NCBI RefSeq assembly: GCF_020171985.1
Contig: NZ_JAIVAL010000006.1
Span: 62,001 to 126,000, forward strand
Length of the DNA: 64,000 nucleotides
Direction of reading: 5' to 3'
DNA from: Halobacillus halophilus
GTDB lineage: Bacteria; Bacillota; Bacilli; Bacillales; Halobacillaceae
The notes beneath the pieces were generated by a model. It saw only the letters and a program-made list of their open reading frames with translations. It was not told the origin of the DNA and ran no database searches. Shown here one piece after another: positions 1 through 8,222 of this stretch (its first letter is position 1; each line of letters begins with the position of its first letter). The position numbers and the translations under genes were made by a program.

Positions 1-1347
1 CAGGAGCGCCAAGAGGTTTGGGATACGATAAAGGATGCGCTTTTTAATGATTACATTGACCAATTCCGCGCCGAGTTTCTAGAACTCCACCCTTATGATC
101 AGGCCATGATTTTCGAGGGATTAGATGTTGATGTTCGTATGCAGATCTATACGTATCTATCTCCCGAAGAAGTAGCCGATTTCATGGAGCATATTGATTA
201 TGAGGAAATCGAGCCGTTTTTCTCTGAAATGGATCCCAGATTTGCGGCACAAGTATTCGCAGAAATGTCTACAGATGATGCGGTAGATATTTTTAATGAA
301 CTGGATAAAGACAAAGTGGCAAGCTTCCTGACCATTATGGATAAGGAAGCGGCCCAGGAAATAAAAGATTTGCTGCACTACGAAGAGAAAACCGCGGGCT
401 CTATTATGACCACGGAGTTCGTCATCGTGGAGGCCGGCATGTCGATCAGGGAAGCGATGCTTCATTTAAGAAAAGAAGCCCCTGATGCTGAAACGATTTA
501 TTACACCTATGTCATTGACGAAGACAAGCGTCTGGTTGGGGTTATATCGCTTCGTGATTTAATTATCTCAGAAGACGACTGGCTTATATCAGACGTCATG
601 AATGAGCGTGTGGTGTCTGTTTCTGTAGCGGAAGACCAGGAAGAGGTCGCGCGAATGGTAAGAGATTATGATTTTCTTGCCCTTCCCGTTGTTGATTTTC
701 AGAATCACCTGCTCGGCATTATTACGGTCGATGATATTATGGACGTTATGGAAGAAGAAGCAAGCGATGACTATTCCAAGCTTGCCGGTATTTCCGATGT
801 AGACAGTCCTGATGAAAATGCTTTTGATTCAGCTAAAAAAAGGCTGCCCTGGCTGGTTATTCTGCTGTTTTTGGGCAGTATAACGGCAAGCCTGATCGGC
901 CGCTTTGAAGAAACGCTTGATAAAGTTGCGATTCTTGCGATCTTCATTCCGCTTATTGCCGGAATGGCCGGGAATACAGGGACACAGGCTCTCGCGGTTG
1001 CTGTTCGCGGTATCGCAACAGGCGAAATTGATAAACAGGGTAAGACGAAGATGATGCTGCGGGAAGCTGGAACCGGAGTGATCACCGGAATTTCCTGCGG
1101 AGTTCTCATTACACTTGTCGTTTATTTCTGGCAGGGGAACTTCTTTTTAGGCTTACTCGTCGGACTTTCCATTTTATCGACGTTGATTGTAGCCACCCTG
1201 GCTGGTTCACTCGTACCTCTCATCATGCATCGATTTAATATCGATCCTGCTGTTGCATCAGGACCATTCATCACGACCATCAATGACATCATTTCCATAC
1301 TGATTTATTTCGGTATGGCGACAGCATTTATGAATTTACTCATCTAG
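1..1347 (+). CDS. mgtE: Magnesium transporter MgtE, 5' end outside the window
   Basis: MgtE is a dimeric inner-membrane Mg2+ channel gated by cytoplasmic Mg2+. The reading frame is open from base 1 without a start codon, so the gene begins upstream; the first internal Met is at 106. In order I see the N-terminal helical superfamily domain (repeats such as LSPEEVADFMEHID), a pair of CBS domains in the middle, and a C-terminal membrane part with about five hydrophobic segments. That part contains the family signature GNTGTQALAVAVRG, which lines the pore. The antiporter gene follows after 16 bases, so the two are probably co-transcribed, a plausible pairing for ion homeostasis in a halophile. 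The family assignment is firm; the true N-terminus cannot be seen. Confidence 0.95.
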   Translation, partial: QERQEVWDTIKDALFNDYIDQFRAEFLELHPYDQAMIFEGLDVDVRMQIYTYLSPEEVADFMEHIDYEEIEPFFSEMDPRFAAQVFAEMSTDDAVDIFNELDKDKVASFLTIMDKEAAQEIKDLLHYEEKTAGSIMTTEFVIVEAGMSIREAMLHLRKEAPDAETIYYTYVIDEDKRLVGVISLRDLIISEDDWLISDVMNERVVSVSVAEDQEEVARMVRDYDFLALPVVDFQNHLLGIITVDDIMDVMEEEASDDYSKLAGISDVDSPDENAFDSAKKRLPWLVILLFLGSITASLIGRFEETLDKVAILAIFIPLIAGMAGNTGTQALAVAVRGIATGEIDKQGKTKMMLREAGTGVITGISCGVLITLVVYFWQGNFFLGLLVGLSILSTLIVATLAGSLVPLIMHRFNIDPAVASGPFITTINDIISILIYFGMATAFMNLLI

Positions 1348-1363
1348 TGGAAGGAGGGCGAGT

Positions 1364-3214
1364 ATGGAACATGGAGCTTCAGTAACTTCCTTAGTTATTG
1401 TCATACTAGCTGCATTTATCACTCCCATCTTATTGCATCGTTTTAAACTGAACATGATTCCCGTCGTAGTCGCTGAGATTATCGTCGGATTAATTATAGG
1501 AAAAAGTGGTTTCGATATTGTGGAACAGGGAAGCTGGCTCGAGATTTTATCAACGCTCGGGTTTATCTTTCTTATGTTTCTTAGTGGTCTCGAAATTGAC
1601 TTCTCCATTTTTGCCAGAAGGAAGAAAAGGGCTAAGCCCGAAAATAAAGGGACAGGAGCTCCAAACCCGGTCATCGTGGCTTTAATCGTGTTCGCCGGGA
1701 TATTCGCCATCTCCCTTGGTTTGTCCTATCTATTTGTACTGGCTGGATTTATCGACAATGCTTTCTTAATGACGCTGATCATATCAACCGTATCGCTTGG
1801 AGTTGTGGTACCGACACTTAAGGATGCGCAGATGATGAAAACCACGATTGGCCAGACGATCCTTCTGGTGGCGGTTATTGCTGATTTGGCAACCATGATC
1901 CTGCTGGCCGTTTTTGTATCCCTATATGGAGAGAGCCACGGTAATACATGGCTGCTGCTCATCTTATTTGCGGTCGGGGTACTGCTTTACTTCGTCGGCA
2001 AGCAGTTCCGCCATCAATCCTTTGTGGAAACAATGGCTAAAGGTACTATCCAAATCGATACGCGTGCCGTATTCACGTTGATTATCCTGCTCGTAGCGTT
2101 ATCCGAAACGGTAGGCGCCGAGAATATTCTAGGTGCGTTCCTGGCGGGTACTCTCGTTTCTCTCTTATCTCCGAACCAGGAGATGGTGAAGAAATTAGAC
2201 AGCTTTGGCTACGGATTTCTGATACCGATCTTCTTCGTGATGGTCGGTGTAGATCTTGATGTCTGGAGTCTGTTTACCGATAACCGCGTGGTCATTCTCA
2301 TTCCATTATTATTCGTAGCGCTGCTCGTATCGAAGATCGTGCCGGCTCTGATTTTGAAAAAGTGGTATGATACGCGGACAGTACTGAGTACAGGATTTAT
2401 TCTGACTTCTACGCTATCGCTCGTGATTGCAGCTGCAACAATCGGGGAGAGAGAAGGCATGATTGATGCCCAGATGGAAGGAGCACTGATATTAGTTGCA
2501 GTGCTTACCTGCCTGGTTGCTCCGATTGTATTTAAGAAGATTTATGGTAAGTTTGAGGATGAACACCATAAAACGATAGTGTCCTTTATCGGGTCCAACC
2601 GCATGACGATGCCAGTCGTTCGCGAACTTGACATCAATTCATACGAGACCCACTTGTATCATACAAAAGTAGATAAGATTGATGATAAAATCAGCCGTTC
2701 CTGCTTCGATATTAAGGAGCTTGATGGCTATAACGTAGAAGCCATGAAAGCATATGGCGTATTTGAGGTTGATCTGCTTGTTGCTTCTACAGGAGATGAA
2801 GAGAAGAACGCGGAAATCGCGCGCTTTGCGAAAGAAGAAGGAGTGGAACGGGTTATTGCCCGTGTGGAATCTCCCCAATTGACGGCCGAGCTTAAAGAGC
2901 TTAAGGTCAGCGTATTCTCGGTATTCTTATCTTCCAAAGCGCTTCTGAAAGCAATGATTGAAGCACCGAACGTGGTTGATATCATTACAAAACAGGAAAG
3001 TGCACTCTACCAGATCAATATGAACAACTCCACGTATAACGGAGTGTATCTCCGTGAATTTCCGTTTACGGGAGACGTGATTATGGTCCGTATTTTCCGT
3101 GGCAAAGATTCCATTGTACCGCATGGGGACACGGAGCTTAAACTGGGCGACCGTCTCATTGTGACGGGTTCAAGTGAGTATGTAGATGAATTGAAAATGG
3201 ACCTTGAATATTAA
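1364..3214 (+). CDS. CPA2-family monovalent cation:proton antiporter with TrkA-type C-terminal domains
   Basis: A 616-residue antiporter expected to exchange Na+ or K+ for protons at the cytoplasmic membrane. The first about 390 residues are strongly hydrophobic with roughly a dozen membrane segments, including the early FLMFLSGLEIDF motif typical of the KefB/NapA (CPA2) fold. The last about 220 residues are soluble and look like a TrkA-N (RCK) domain followed by a TrkA-C domain, which would give ligand-gated control. The ATG at 1364 follows a GGAGGG site (AAGGAGGGCGAGT). It sits 16 bases after mgtE and is followed by a terminator. The ion specificity (Na+ versus K+) cannot be read from the sequence. 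Confidence 0.9.
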   Translation: MEHGASVTSLVIVILAAFITPILLHRFKLNMIPVVVAEIIVGLIIGKSGFDIVEQGSWLEILSTLGFIFLMFLSGLEIDFSIFARRKKRAKPENKGTGAPNPVIVALIVFAGIFAISLGLSYLFVLAGFIDNAFLMTLIISTVSLGVVVPTLKDAQMMKTTIGQTILLVAVIADLATMILLAVFVSLYGESHGNTWLLLILFAVGVLLYFVGKQFRHQSFVETMAKGTIQIDTRAVFTLIILLVALSETVGAENILGAFLAGTLVSLLSPNQEMVKKLDSFGYGFLIPIFFVMVGVDLDVWSLFTDNRVVILIPLLFVALLVSKIVPALILKKWYDTRTVLSTGFILTSTLSLVIAAATIGEREGMIDAQMEGALILVAVLTCLVAPIVFKKIYGKFEDEHHKTIVSFIGSNRMTMPVVRELDINSYETHLYHTKVDKIDDKISRSCFDIKELDGYNVEAMKAYGVFEVDLLVASTGDEEKNAEIARFAKEEGVERVIARVESPQLTAELKELKVSVFSVFLSSKALLKAMIEAPNVVDIITKQESALYQINMNNSTYNGVYLREFPFTGDVIMVRIFRGKDSIVPHGDTELKLGDRLIVTGSSEYVDELKMDLEY

Positions 3215-3221
3215 ATCATGA

Positions 3222-3256
3222 AGATCTCCTTTCGTTGAGAAAGGGGGTCTTTTTTA
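3222..3256 (+). terminator. Rho-independent terminator after the antiporter
   Basis: Inverted repeat AGATCTCCTTTC / GAAAGGGGGTCT with a short loop, followed directly by a T run. It closes the mgtE-antiporter unit. Confidence 0.8.
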
Positions 3257-3441
3257 GTGTGTGATTTTGTCTGATATTGAGCCGTGAGGAAGCGTGATTG
3301 GACCATGAGAGCCGGATTGACGCTGCAACGGAACGTGTGGAATAGAAGCCTTCCAGCTGAAATTGGAAATTCATTTTTGTGAAACGCCTCTCCTACTATA
3401 CCGTAGATGTACTAGGGAGTTTAGAACGGAGGAGGAGAAAG

Positions 3442-3702
3442 ATGAGCGTACTTGTTGACCTGATCATGTTACTGTTGGAGCTTTCCTTTTTGAAAGTTAC
3501 GAAAGAAGATATTGAAGGAAATCTAAGGGAACTGAAAAGACATTCGTGGTTTCAGGACTACCTCTCGGATGAATCGAAGCGCCAGCAAATCATCTATGAT
3601 GCCAAAGTACGCCGCGTGATCGGAAGGTTATCGAAAAAGAAATTAAGAAATGTCTCGTATCAGGCATATTGCCAGAAGAAAATAGACCGTGTCCTTCGAT
3701 AG
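3442..3702 (+). CDS. Small basic hypothetical protein
   Basis: An 86-residue protein that I do not recognise. I place the start at 3442 because GGAGGAG lies seven or so bases upstream; the frame is open further 5' (from 3379) but no ribosome binding site precedes that start. The N-terminus is a hydrophobic helix (VDLIMLLLELSFL) and the rest is rich in Lys and Arg with predicted helices, ending KKIDRVLR. It stands alone between a terminator and a convergent esterase gene. No function is proposed. Confidence 0.55.
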   Translation: MSVLVDLIMLLLELSFLKVTKEDIEGNLRELKRHSWFQDYLSDESKRQQIIYDAKVRRVIGRLSKKKLRNVSYQAYCQKKIDRVLR

Positions 3703-3838
3703 AGGATGCACACTGAGTGAGCGCGTCTGACCTTTGAAACGGGAGGTATATGTTAGGCTTGACGAAATACGAAGTTTTTCTTATTTCGATAGAAGAGGAC
3801 GTGGGGTAGAATATGAGAAAGAGTCTTAATGAACAGAT

Positions 3839-3885
3839 AAAGCTGCCGGGTGCACGTTTGGGAGTGTCCCTGGCAGCTTTTGTAT
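3839..3885. terminator. Bidirectional terminator-like hairpin
   Basis: The arms AGCTGCCGGG and CCCTGGCAGCT flank a loop of about 20 bases, with T residues after the right arm and A residues before the left. It lies between the small gene ending at 3702 and the convergent esterase ending at 3947, so it could serve both. The rest of 3703-3946 also holds an inverted repeat of CGAAATA near 3764-3789 but no convincing gene. Confidence 0.6.
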
Positions 3886-3946
3886 TGATTATTTGAATAT
3901 TGACGTAGTTGTTGCTCTTTTAAAAGTAATGCAAGCAGACTCAACC

Positions 3947-4828
3947 TTATTTCTGAATGGTTTTTCGGATTTCATCTTCGATTATAGCCCACGCTTCCCG
4001 GGCTTTTAACTCGGGACCTAAATGAGTGAAGGCGTGATAGCAGTCTTCAAATACTTCATGTCTTACGGGCACGCCGGCGTTTCTTAATTTGGCAGCGTAT
4101 GTGTCAGCTTCCAGGGAGAAAGCGTCATATTCCGCTGCAATTATAAGGGCCGGGGCCAGCTTATCTGTATGAGGAGCTAAGACCGGTGAAGCAAGGTGAT
4201 GTTCCGCCTGATTTCTCTCCGGTACATAGCACAAGTTAAGAAAATGGGCAGCCTGAGGGAAACGCGCGCGACCGGGATCGCCTTCTGGTTTTTCAGCATG
4301 GGGCGTAACGAAGTCAAGCATGGGACAGATCAGCACCTGGAGGAGGGGCTGAGGTTCGTTCCGCTCCTTCAGCAAGAGACAGAGCGCTGCCATAATATTT
4401 CCACCTGAACTTTGGCCGCCGACCATGATTTTTTCTGGATCAATTCTAAGGTCTTCAGCATGATCTTTAATCCAGTGCAGCAGCTGATAGGACTGCTCTA
4501 AAGGTCCCGGGAAAGGATATTCCGGTGCTTTGGCATAGTCCACATTTATTACGACGCAGCCCGTATGGTTCGCGATCTGACGGCAGTATGGATCATCCAT
4601 CTCTTTTGAATTCATAATGAAGGCCCCGCCATGCAGATTAATGTAGACAGGCAGATTATTTTCGGTTGCTCCTTTTGGATAATAGCAGGATATATATGTA
4701 TCTTTCACATCCGTTTCAACGAGAATATCCTTTTTTTCCTGAACGGGCTGTATAGGAACCATAGGTGTATTCAGAGATTGATCTGAAAAGAAACGGAGTG
4801 TATTGGCTATAATAGTTTTATACATCAT
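3947..4828 (-). CDS. Alpha/beta hydrolase of the hormone-sensitive-lipase (HSL) type, carboxylesterase
   Basis: A 293-residue cytoplasmic esterase expected to hydrolyse short-chain carboxylic esters. The HSL-family oxyanion motif HGGAF is near residue 66, the nucleophile elbow GQSSGG near residue 138, an acid in the context EYDAF, and the catalytic His in CYHAFTHLG near the C-terminus. It is slightly shorter than typical members (about 310 residues) because the N-terminal cap is short. It is transcribed alone, divergent from the carotenoid glycosyltransferase gene. The natural substrate is not indicated by the neighbours. Confidence 0.85.
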   Translation of the reverse strand: MMYKTIIANTLRFFSDQSLNTPMVPIQPVQEKKDILVETDVKDTYISCYYPKGATENNLPVYINLHGGAFIMNSKEMDDPYCRQIANHTGCVVINVDYAKAPEYPFPGPLEQSYQLLHWIKDHAEDLRIDPEKIMVGGQSSGGNIMAALCLLLKERNEPQPLLQVLICPMLDFVTPHAEKPEGDPGRARFPQAAHFLNLCYVPERNQAEHHLASPVLAPHTDKLAPALIIAAEYDAFSLEADTYAAKLRNAGVPVRHEVFEDCYHAFTHLGPELKAREAWAIIEDEIRKTIQK

Positions 4829-4981
4829 GAACCCCCTGTTTTTAAAATGCTTATACCCGGGTGAAAAGAAAGATAATCGTCTTCACAAGGTATACAGCCG
4901 ATCGTGCTGATTCACGATCGCAACAATCGTTTACATACAAAATAAACATACGCTATGCTTAAGAAAGATGAGGTGATCGCC

Positions 4982-6067
4982 ATGTGGTTTATGATTCTTG
5001 CCATAATTTCAACTCTGCTGCTATTTTGGCAGAAGGTTTCATTTCCTATTCAAGAACCTGGAAAAACGAGTACATACTCGATCATTATACCAGCACGTAA
5101 TGAAGAAGAAAATTTAAAACGCTTACTTCCTTCCATTCTCGCAACAAAGAGTAACCAAAGGGAAGTGATCGTCGTGGATGACCATTCAGAAGACCGGACC
5201 CGGGCAGCGGCAGAATCCTTTGGAGTCAAGGTTATCAGCAATCCGCCTTTACCGGATGAGTGGATGGGTAAATCCTGGGCCTGTTACAACGGGGCAAAAA
5301 TAGCAAAAGGAAAAACGTTGTTTTTTCTTGATGCCGATACATGGTTTTCCAAACGCGGCCCGGAAAGAATCATTCAGTTTGCTGAGAAAAAAGGACGAAA
5401 CACGCTGGTTACGGTGCACCCCTATCACTACATGCATTCATTCTGGGAAAAGTTTTCTTCTATTTTCCATCTGGTGGTGTTTGCATCTTCAGGAATTACG
5501 ACGATCGTGAAGGATCAGATAAGCAAGCATGGAGGGTTTGGTCCCTGCTTGATTATACCGGCAGAGACGTACTGGGAGCTTGATGGTCATCAGTCGATCC
5601 GCAGTGAAATTGTGGAACACCTTGCGTTCGCGAGACGTGCCGAATCCAGAGATGTAGAAACCTATGCCTTCAGCGGAAAACACGTCGTGAACATGCGTAT
5701 GTATGAAGCCAGTCTGAAAGCGGTGGTGGAAGGTTGGTCTAAAAGTTTTGCTTCAGGAGCAAAAACGGCATCGCCCTGGATGACGTTTGCTGCAATTCTC
5801 TGGATCACAGCTATGATCTCTTACCTCCTAAACATTCCTGACATGGGGTGGTGGAGCCTGGTCGGTTATGGAATTCTTGCATTCTGGCTCGCTCGTACAC
5901 TCCGGGAAATGGGGAACTTCAAGTGGTACGATGCGCTCCTTTTTCCGCTGCATTTCTTTTTCTTTGTTGTTCTGTTTGGTTATTCCATTTTGAAAACTTT
6001 CTTTTGGAAGGAATCAACCTGGAAGGGACGGAATATAGCCGGAAAGAATAAAAGAGGGTCGTCCTGA
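4982..6067 (+). CDS. crtQ: Family 2 glycosyltransferase, CrtQ-like (carotenoid acid glycosylation)
   Basis: A 361-residue membrane-bound glycosyltransferase resembling 4,4'-diaponeurosporenoate glycosyltransferase, which adds glucose to a C30 carotenoid acid. It has an N-terminal membrane segment, a GT-A fold beginning SIIIPARNEEENL, the nucleotide motifs VVDDHSED and FLDADTW (the DxD equivalent), and three C-terminal hydrophobic segments. I prefer the ATG at 4982, which has AGGTGA five bases upstream, over 4955, which lacks a site. The stop overlaps the start of the next gene, a CrtO-like acyltransferase. That pairing is what points to carotenoid rather than general glycolipid synthesis. The desaturase and oxidase genes are not in the window. 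Confidence 0.75.
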   Translation: MWFMILAIISTLLLFWQKVSFPIQEPGKTSTYSIIIPARNEEENLKRLLPSILATKSNQREVIVVDDHSEDRTRAAAESFGVKVISNPPLPDEWMGKSWACYNGAKIAKGKTLFFLDADTWFSKRGPERIIQFAEKKGRNTLVTVHPYHYMHSFWEKFSSIFHLVVFASSGITTIVKDQISKHGGFGPCLIIPAETYWELDGHQSIRSEIVEHLAFARRAESRDVETYAFSGKHVVNMRMYEASLKAVVEGWSKSFASGAKTASPWMTFAAILWITAMISYLLNIPDMGWWSLVGYGILAFWLARTLREMGNFKWYDALLFPLHFFFFVVLFGYSILKTFFWKESTWKGRNIAGKNKRGSS

Positions 6068-6528
6068 TGGTTACTAAGATTATTATTGCCTGGGTAATGA
6101 TCCACATAAGCATCAGCGTACTGGTATCTCAGCTGCCCGCTTCCATAGTTTTATCTTTATCGAGACTATATGAGTTGAAGGATTGGGAAAAAAACGGCAG
6201 ATTGTATGAACAACTGAAGGTAAAGAAATGGAAGCATCTTCTTCCAGAAGCCAGAAAATGGGTGAATCAGGGGAAAGGAAAGACGGCAGCTCATCTTCGA
6301 AACGAAAGAGATTTTCAAGCTTTAGCTCTGCAGACCAGCCGGTCCGAGCTGTCTCACTGGGTTCAAATTCTTCCTGCGCCTTTGTTTTTCTTTTTCCTGC
6401 CTGTGTGGGCCGGGTGGATTATGGTTCTCTATGCGATTGTATTTAATCTGCCGTTCATCGTTGTACAGCGCTATAACCGCACCCGGTTAGAACGATTCAG
6501 GAAGGTTTACGAAAAGAAAAAGCAGTGA
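6067..6528 (+). CDS. crtO: Glycosyl-4,4'-diaponeurosporenoate acyltransferase-like protein, CrtO-like
   Basis: A 153-residue membrane protein of the size and pattern of CrtO, the enzyme that esterifies the sugar of the glycosylated carotenoid with a fatty acid in the staphyloxanthin type pathway. There is an N-terminal hydrophobic segment, a conserved-looking KVKKWKHLLPEA stretch with Trp and Pro, and two membrane helices near the C-terminus (FFFFLPVWAGW, FNLPFIVVQRYNR). Its ATG overlaps the stop of the glycosyltransferase gene (TGATG), indicating translational coupling. Halobacilli are known to make glycosylated, acylated apocarotenoids. The call rests on family resemblance plus the partner gene. 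Confidence 0.7.
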   Translation: MVTKIIIAWVMIHISISVLVSQLPASIVLSLSRLYELKDWEKNGRLYEQLKVKKWKHLLPEARKWVNQGKGKTAAHLRNERDFQALALQTSRSELSHWVQILPAPLFFFFLPVWAGWIMVLYAIVFNLPFIVVQRYNRTRLERFRKVYEKKKQ

Positions 6529-6545
6529 CGCGCTGCGCCAGCGCA

Positions 6546-6586
6546 CAAAAAGGGACGGAAAGCCGCGTGAGGCGCTTCCGTCCCTA
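6546..6586 (-). terminator. Terminator, probably serving both flanking genes
   Basis: The arms AGGGACGGA and TCCGTCCCT enclose a further GC-rich loop. Read on the minus strand it is followed by TTTTTGTG, a usable U-tract for the small minus-strand gene; on the plus strand the T run is weak. Confidence 0.7.
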
Positions 6587-6595
6587 ACTATTCAT

Positions 6596-6781
6596 TTAGA
6601 AATTTTTCATATTCTTTGGATCGGCTGATTTTACTGCGGCACCTTCAGATCTGTAGATCTCTTCCATTGCCTTCTGCTCATCAACGACCGGAACGAGGCG
6701 CGTCTGTTCTCTGCGCTTTTGCTCAAAGTGAACGGACAGGATAATCAATCCAGCTGGTAGTAACAACCATAACCACAACAT
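6596..6781 (-). CDS. Small single-pass membrane protein
   Basis: A 61-residue protein with one N-terminal hydrophobic helix (LWLWLLLPAGLIILSV) followed by a charged cytoplasmic tail. AAAGGCGGG precedes the ATG. I do not recognise the family. It is transcribed alone towards the terminator at 6546. Its size and topology are typical of Bacillaceae conserved small membrane proteins, so the gene is likely real, but no role can be assigned. Confidence 0.5.
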   Translation of the reverse strand: MLWLWLLLPAGLIILSVHFEQKRREQTRLVPVVDEQKAMEEIYRSEGAAVKSADPKNMKNF

Positions 6782-6949
6782 CTAATCCCGCCTTTCTCGG
6801 ATCTATACGATCCTATGTATTGTATTCCCTTCTCACCAATAATTATCCCTCCTTTTCATGGAAAATCTGCCATTCCTGTTAATGGATGAAAGAAAAAATG
6901 AAACGATGGAAGCGGTCGAACCGTACGTATGGAAAGGGAGTGATCGAAT

Positions 6950-7102
6950 ATGATGAGGCTTATGTTTATCCTCGCCGCGCTTGCCATGCCGGTTTCATTG
7001 CTGTTGGATCAGGCAGCTGCCGGAATCTTAATTTCCCTGTTCTTTCTGTTTGCAGGTGCTTTCTTCAGCAAACCAAGATTCAATCGTTATAAAAGAAGCT
7101 GA
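6950..7102 (+). CDS. Very small hydrophobic membrane protein
   Basis: A 50-residue frame starting MMRLMFILAALAMP with GGGAG nine bases before the ATG. It has two hydrophobic stretches split by LDQAAAG and ends in a basic tail (FNRYKRS). The basic C-terminus and good ribosome binding site argue for a real short membrane protein. A longer overlapping frame from 6886 has no such features. The next gene, also a small membrane protein, follows at 7142, so the two may be one unit. Function unknown. Confidence 0.45.
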   Translation: MMRLMFILAALAMPVSLLLDQAAAGILISLFFLFAGAFFSKPRFNRYKRS

Positions 7103-7141
7103 ACAGTTGATAACAAGTGAGATTTATTTGGAGGTGGTAAA

Positions 7142-7351
7142 GTGGAAAAACATTACCTTAGAAACTCTTTAATCGTTGGAGTAGCTGTGTTTTTGATCAG
7201 CATGTTTGTCCTTGCAGCCCTTGGAGCGCCTGCTCCTTATTTGGGAAGCTTAGTGATCGCCTTTTTCGCATTTGAAATCAGTTTTTATCATTTGTTTGCG
7301 AAGAACAGGGGAGAGCGTAATTTTTTTTATAAAAAACGAAATAACTTGTAG
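7142..7351 (+). CDS. Small two-pass membrane protein
   Basis: A 69-residue protein starting at a GTG preceded by GGAGGTGG. It has two membrane segments (LIVGVAVFLISMFVLAAL and YLGSLVIAFFAFEISFYHLF) and a strongly basic C-terminal tail. I do not recognise the family. It lies between another small membrane protein and an XRE regulator with its own promoter, so it is not clearly part of the regulator unit. Confidence 0.55.
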   Translation: MEKHYLRNSLIVGVAVFLISMFVLAALGAPAPYLGSLVIAFFAFEISFYHLFAKNRGERNFFYKKRNNL

Positions 7352-7411
7352 GCGAATCCTTTTCACGCCATCTTAACTTATTGTAGTTGTACTACCAATG
7401 TAATGTATAAA

Positions 7412-7439
7412 TTGCATATTGTAATATATATGTTACAAT
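7412..7439 (+). promoter_or_regulatory. Promoter overlapped by an inverted repeat upstream of the XRE gene
   Basis: TTGCAT (7412-7417) and TACAAT (7434-7439) are separated by 16 bases. The interval 7418-7439 is an inverted repeat, ATTGTAA and TTACAAT around an AT-rich centre. An operator sitting exactly between -35 and -10 fits autorepression by the XRE protein encoded at 7463; the link to that protein is inference. Confidence 0.6.
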
Positions 7440-7462
7440 GATGGGAGAAAGGATCGATCATA

Positions 7463-7681
7463 ATGGAAAATCAGGTAAAGGTATCGCGAGTAGGTGTTCA
7501 TCTCACTCAGCAGCAGTTAGCTGAGAGGGTGGGGGTGACCCGGCAGACCATCAGTTTAATTGAAAAAGGAAAATATAATCCAACGTTAAAGCTATGCCTT
7601 GAGATTTGTTATGCGGTGAATAAGACGCTGGACGAAGTATTCTGGATAGAGAAGGAGAGTGGGTCCAATGGAAAGAATTAA
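7463..7681 (+). CDS. XRE-family helix-turn-helix regulator, short YozG-like type
   Basis: A 72-residue DNA-binding protein that is almost entirely one HTH_3 domain: LTQQQLAERVGVTRQTISLIEKGKYNPTL in residues 14-42 (shown here as the key helix-turn-helix region). Such short regulators usually pair with a downstream membrane protein gene, as here: the next gene starts 14 bases before its stop. The promoter just upstream carries an inverted repeat that could be its operator. The first eleven residues (ENQVKVSRVG) diverge from the usual KNRIKELR start, but the spacing to the HTH is conserved. Confidence 0.85.
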   Translation: MENQVKVSRVGVHLTQQQLAERVGVTRQTISLIEKGKYNPTLKLCLEICYAVNKTLDEVFWIEKESGSNGKN

Positions 7682-8108
7682 AGATGAACGGCTGCAGCTG
7701 AGGAATTTAAAAAACATTCGGATCGTCTATATCATACAGACTTTTGGGATTCTAGCTATTCTTGCCTACGATCTTGTAACCAAAGGCATGGATGGAATGA
7801 CTGGAAATCCTTTGTGGGCCGTTTTTATGATTTCAGCTGTGGTAAATGCGTACTTAATGATGAACATTAGTGTGGATCATGAAAAGCAAACATCACCAAA
7901 GAAGGGCCTTTACATATCCCTTGCCGTTATAAGTGTCCTATCTATTGCTAGTGGTGTAATGGTGACATTAGTGGGTTCAAATGGGATAGGGAGCGGCTTT
8001 TTAATAGGCGGCATTATTTTAGTCTGTTCCCTGGTGCCGGTGATCTATATTTACTTACTAAGAAAAAGGAAAACCGAAGAAGATGATGAAGAGGAGCTCT
8101 CCAGCTGA
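7668..8108 (+). CDS. Four-helix integral membrane protein paired with the XRE regulator
   Basis: A 146-residue protein with four hydrophobic segments and a highly acidic C-terminus (EEDDEEELSS). I place the start at ATG 7668, ten bases after GAAGGAG; the GTG at 7659 is too close to that site. It overlaps the 3' end of the regulator gene in another frame, which suggests coupled translation. Paired XRE plus small membrane protein units are common in Firmicutes; their function is mostly unknown. Followed by a clear terminator. Confidence 0.75.
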   Translation: MERIKDERLQLRNLKNIRIVYIIQTFGILAILAYDLVTKGMDGMTGNPLWAVFMISAVVNAYLMMNISVDHEKQTSPKKGLYISLAVISVLSIASGVMVTLVGSNGIGSGFLIGGIILVCSLVPVIYIYLLRKRKTEEDDEEELSS

Positions 8109-8125
8109 CTTATTTCTATAAATAG

Positions 8126-8162
8126 GACCGAAGTTTTGATTCAACAGAACTTCGGTCTTTTA
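8126..8162 (+). terminator. Rho-independent terminator
   Basis: GACCGAAGTT and AACTTCGGTC form a ten-base-pair stem followed by TTTT. It ends the XRE/membrane protein unit. Confidence 0.9.
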
Positions 8163-8175
8163 AATTGAAAAAACG

Positions 8176-8214
8176 CCTCCCATAGTGTAATATTACACTA
8201 AAATTAAATGGGAG
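8176..8214 (+). promoter_or_regulatory. Nested palindromes covering the ribosome binding site of the next gene
   Basis: CCTCCCAT (8176-8183) is the exact complement of ATGGGAGG (8207-8214), which contains the Shine-Dalgarno sequence for the gene starting at 8223. Inside lies a perfect 18-bp palindrome, TAGTGTAAT/ATTACACTA (8183-8200). As RNA the two would form one long hairpin that hides the ribosome binding site; as DNA the inner palindrome looks like a dimeric repressor operator. Confidence 0.55.
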
Positions 8215-8222
8215 GAATGTGT

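Noticed and set aside
3813-3896. 27-codon frame starting MRKSLNEQIKLP within 3813-3896
   Set aside because: It lies across the terminator hairpin at 3839-3885 and has only a weak site; better explained as noncoding.
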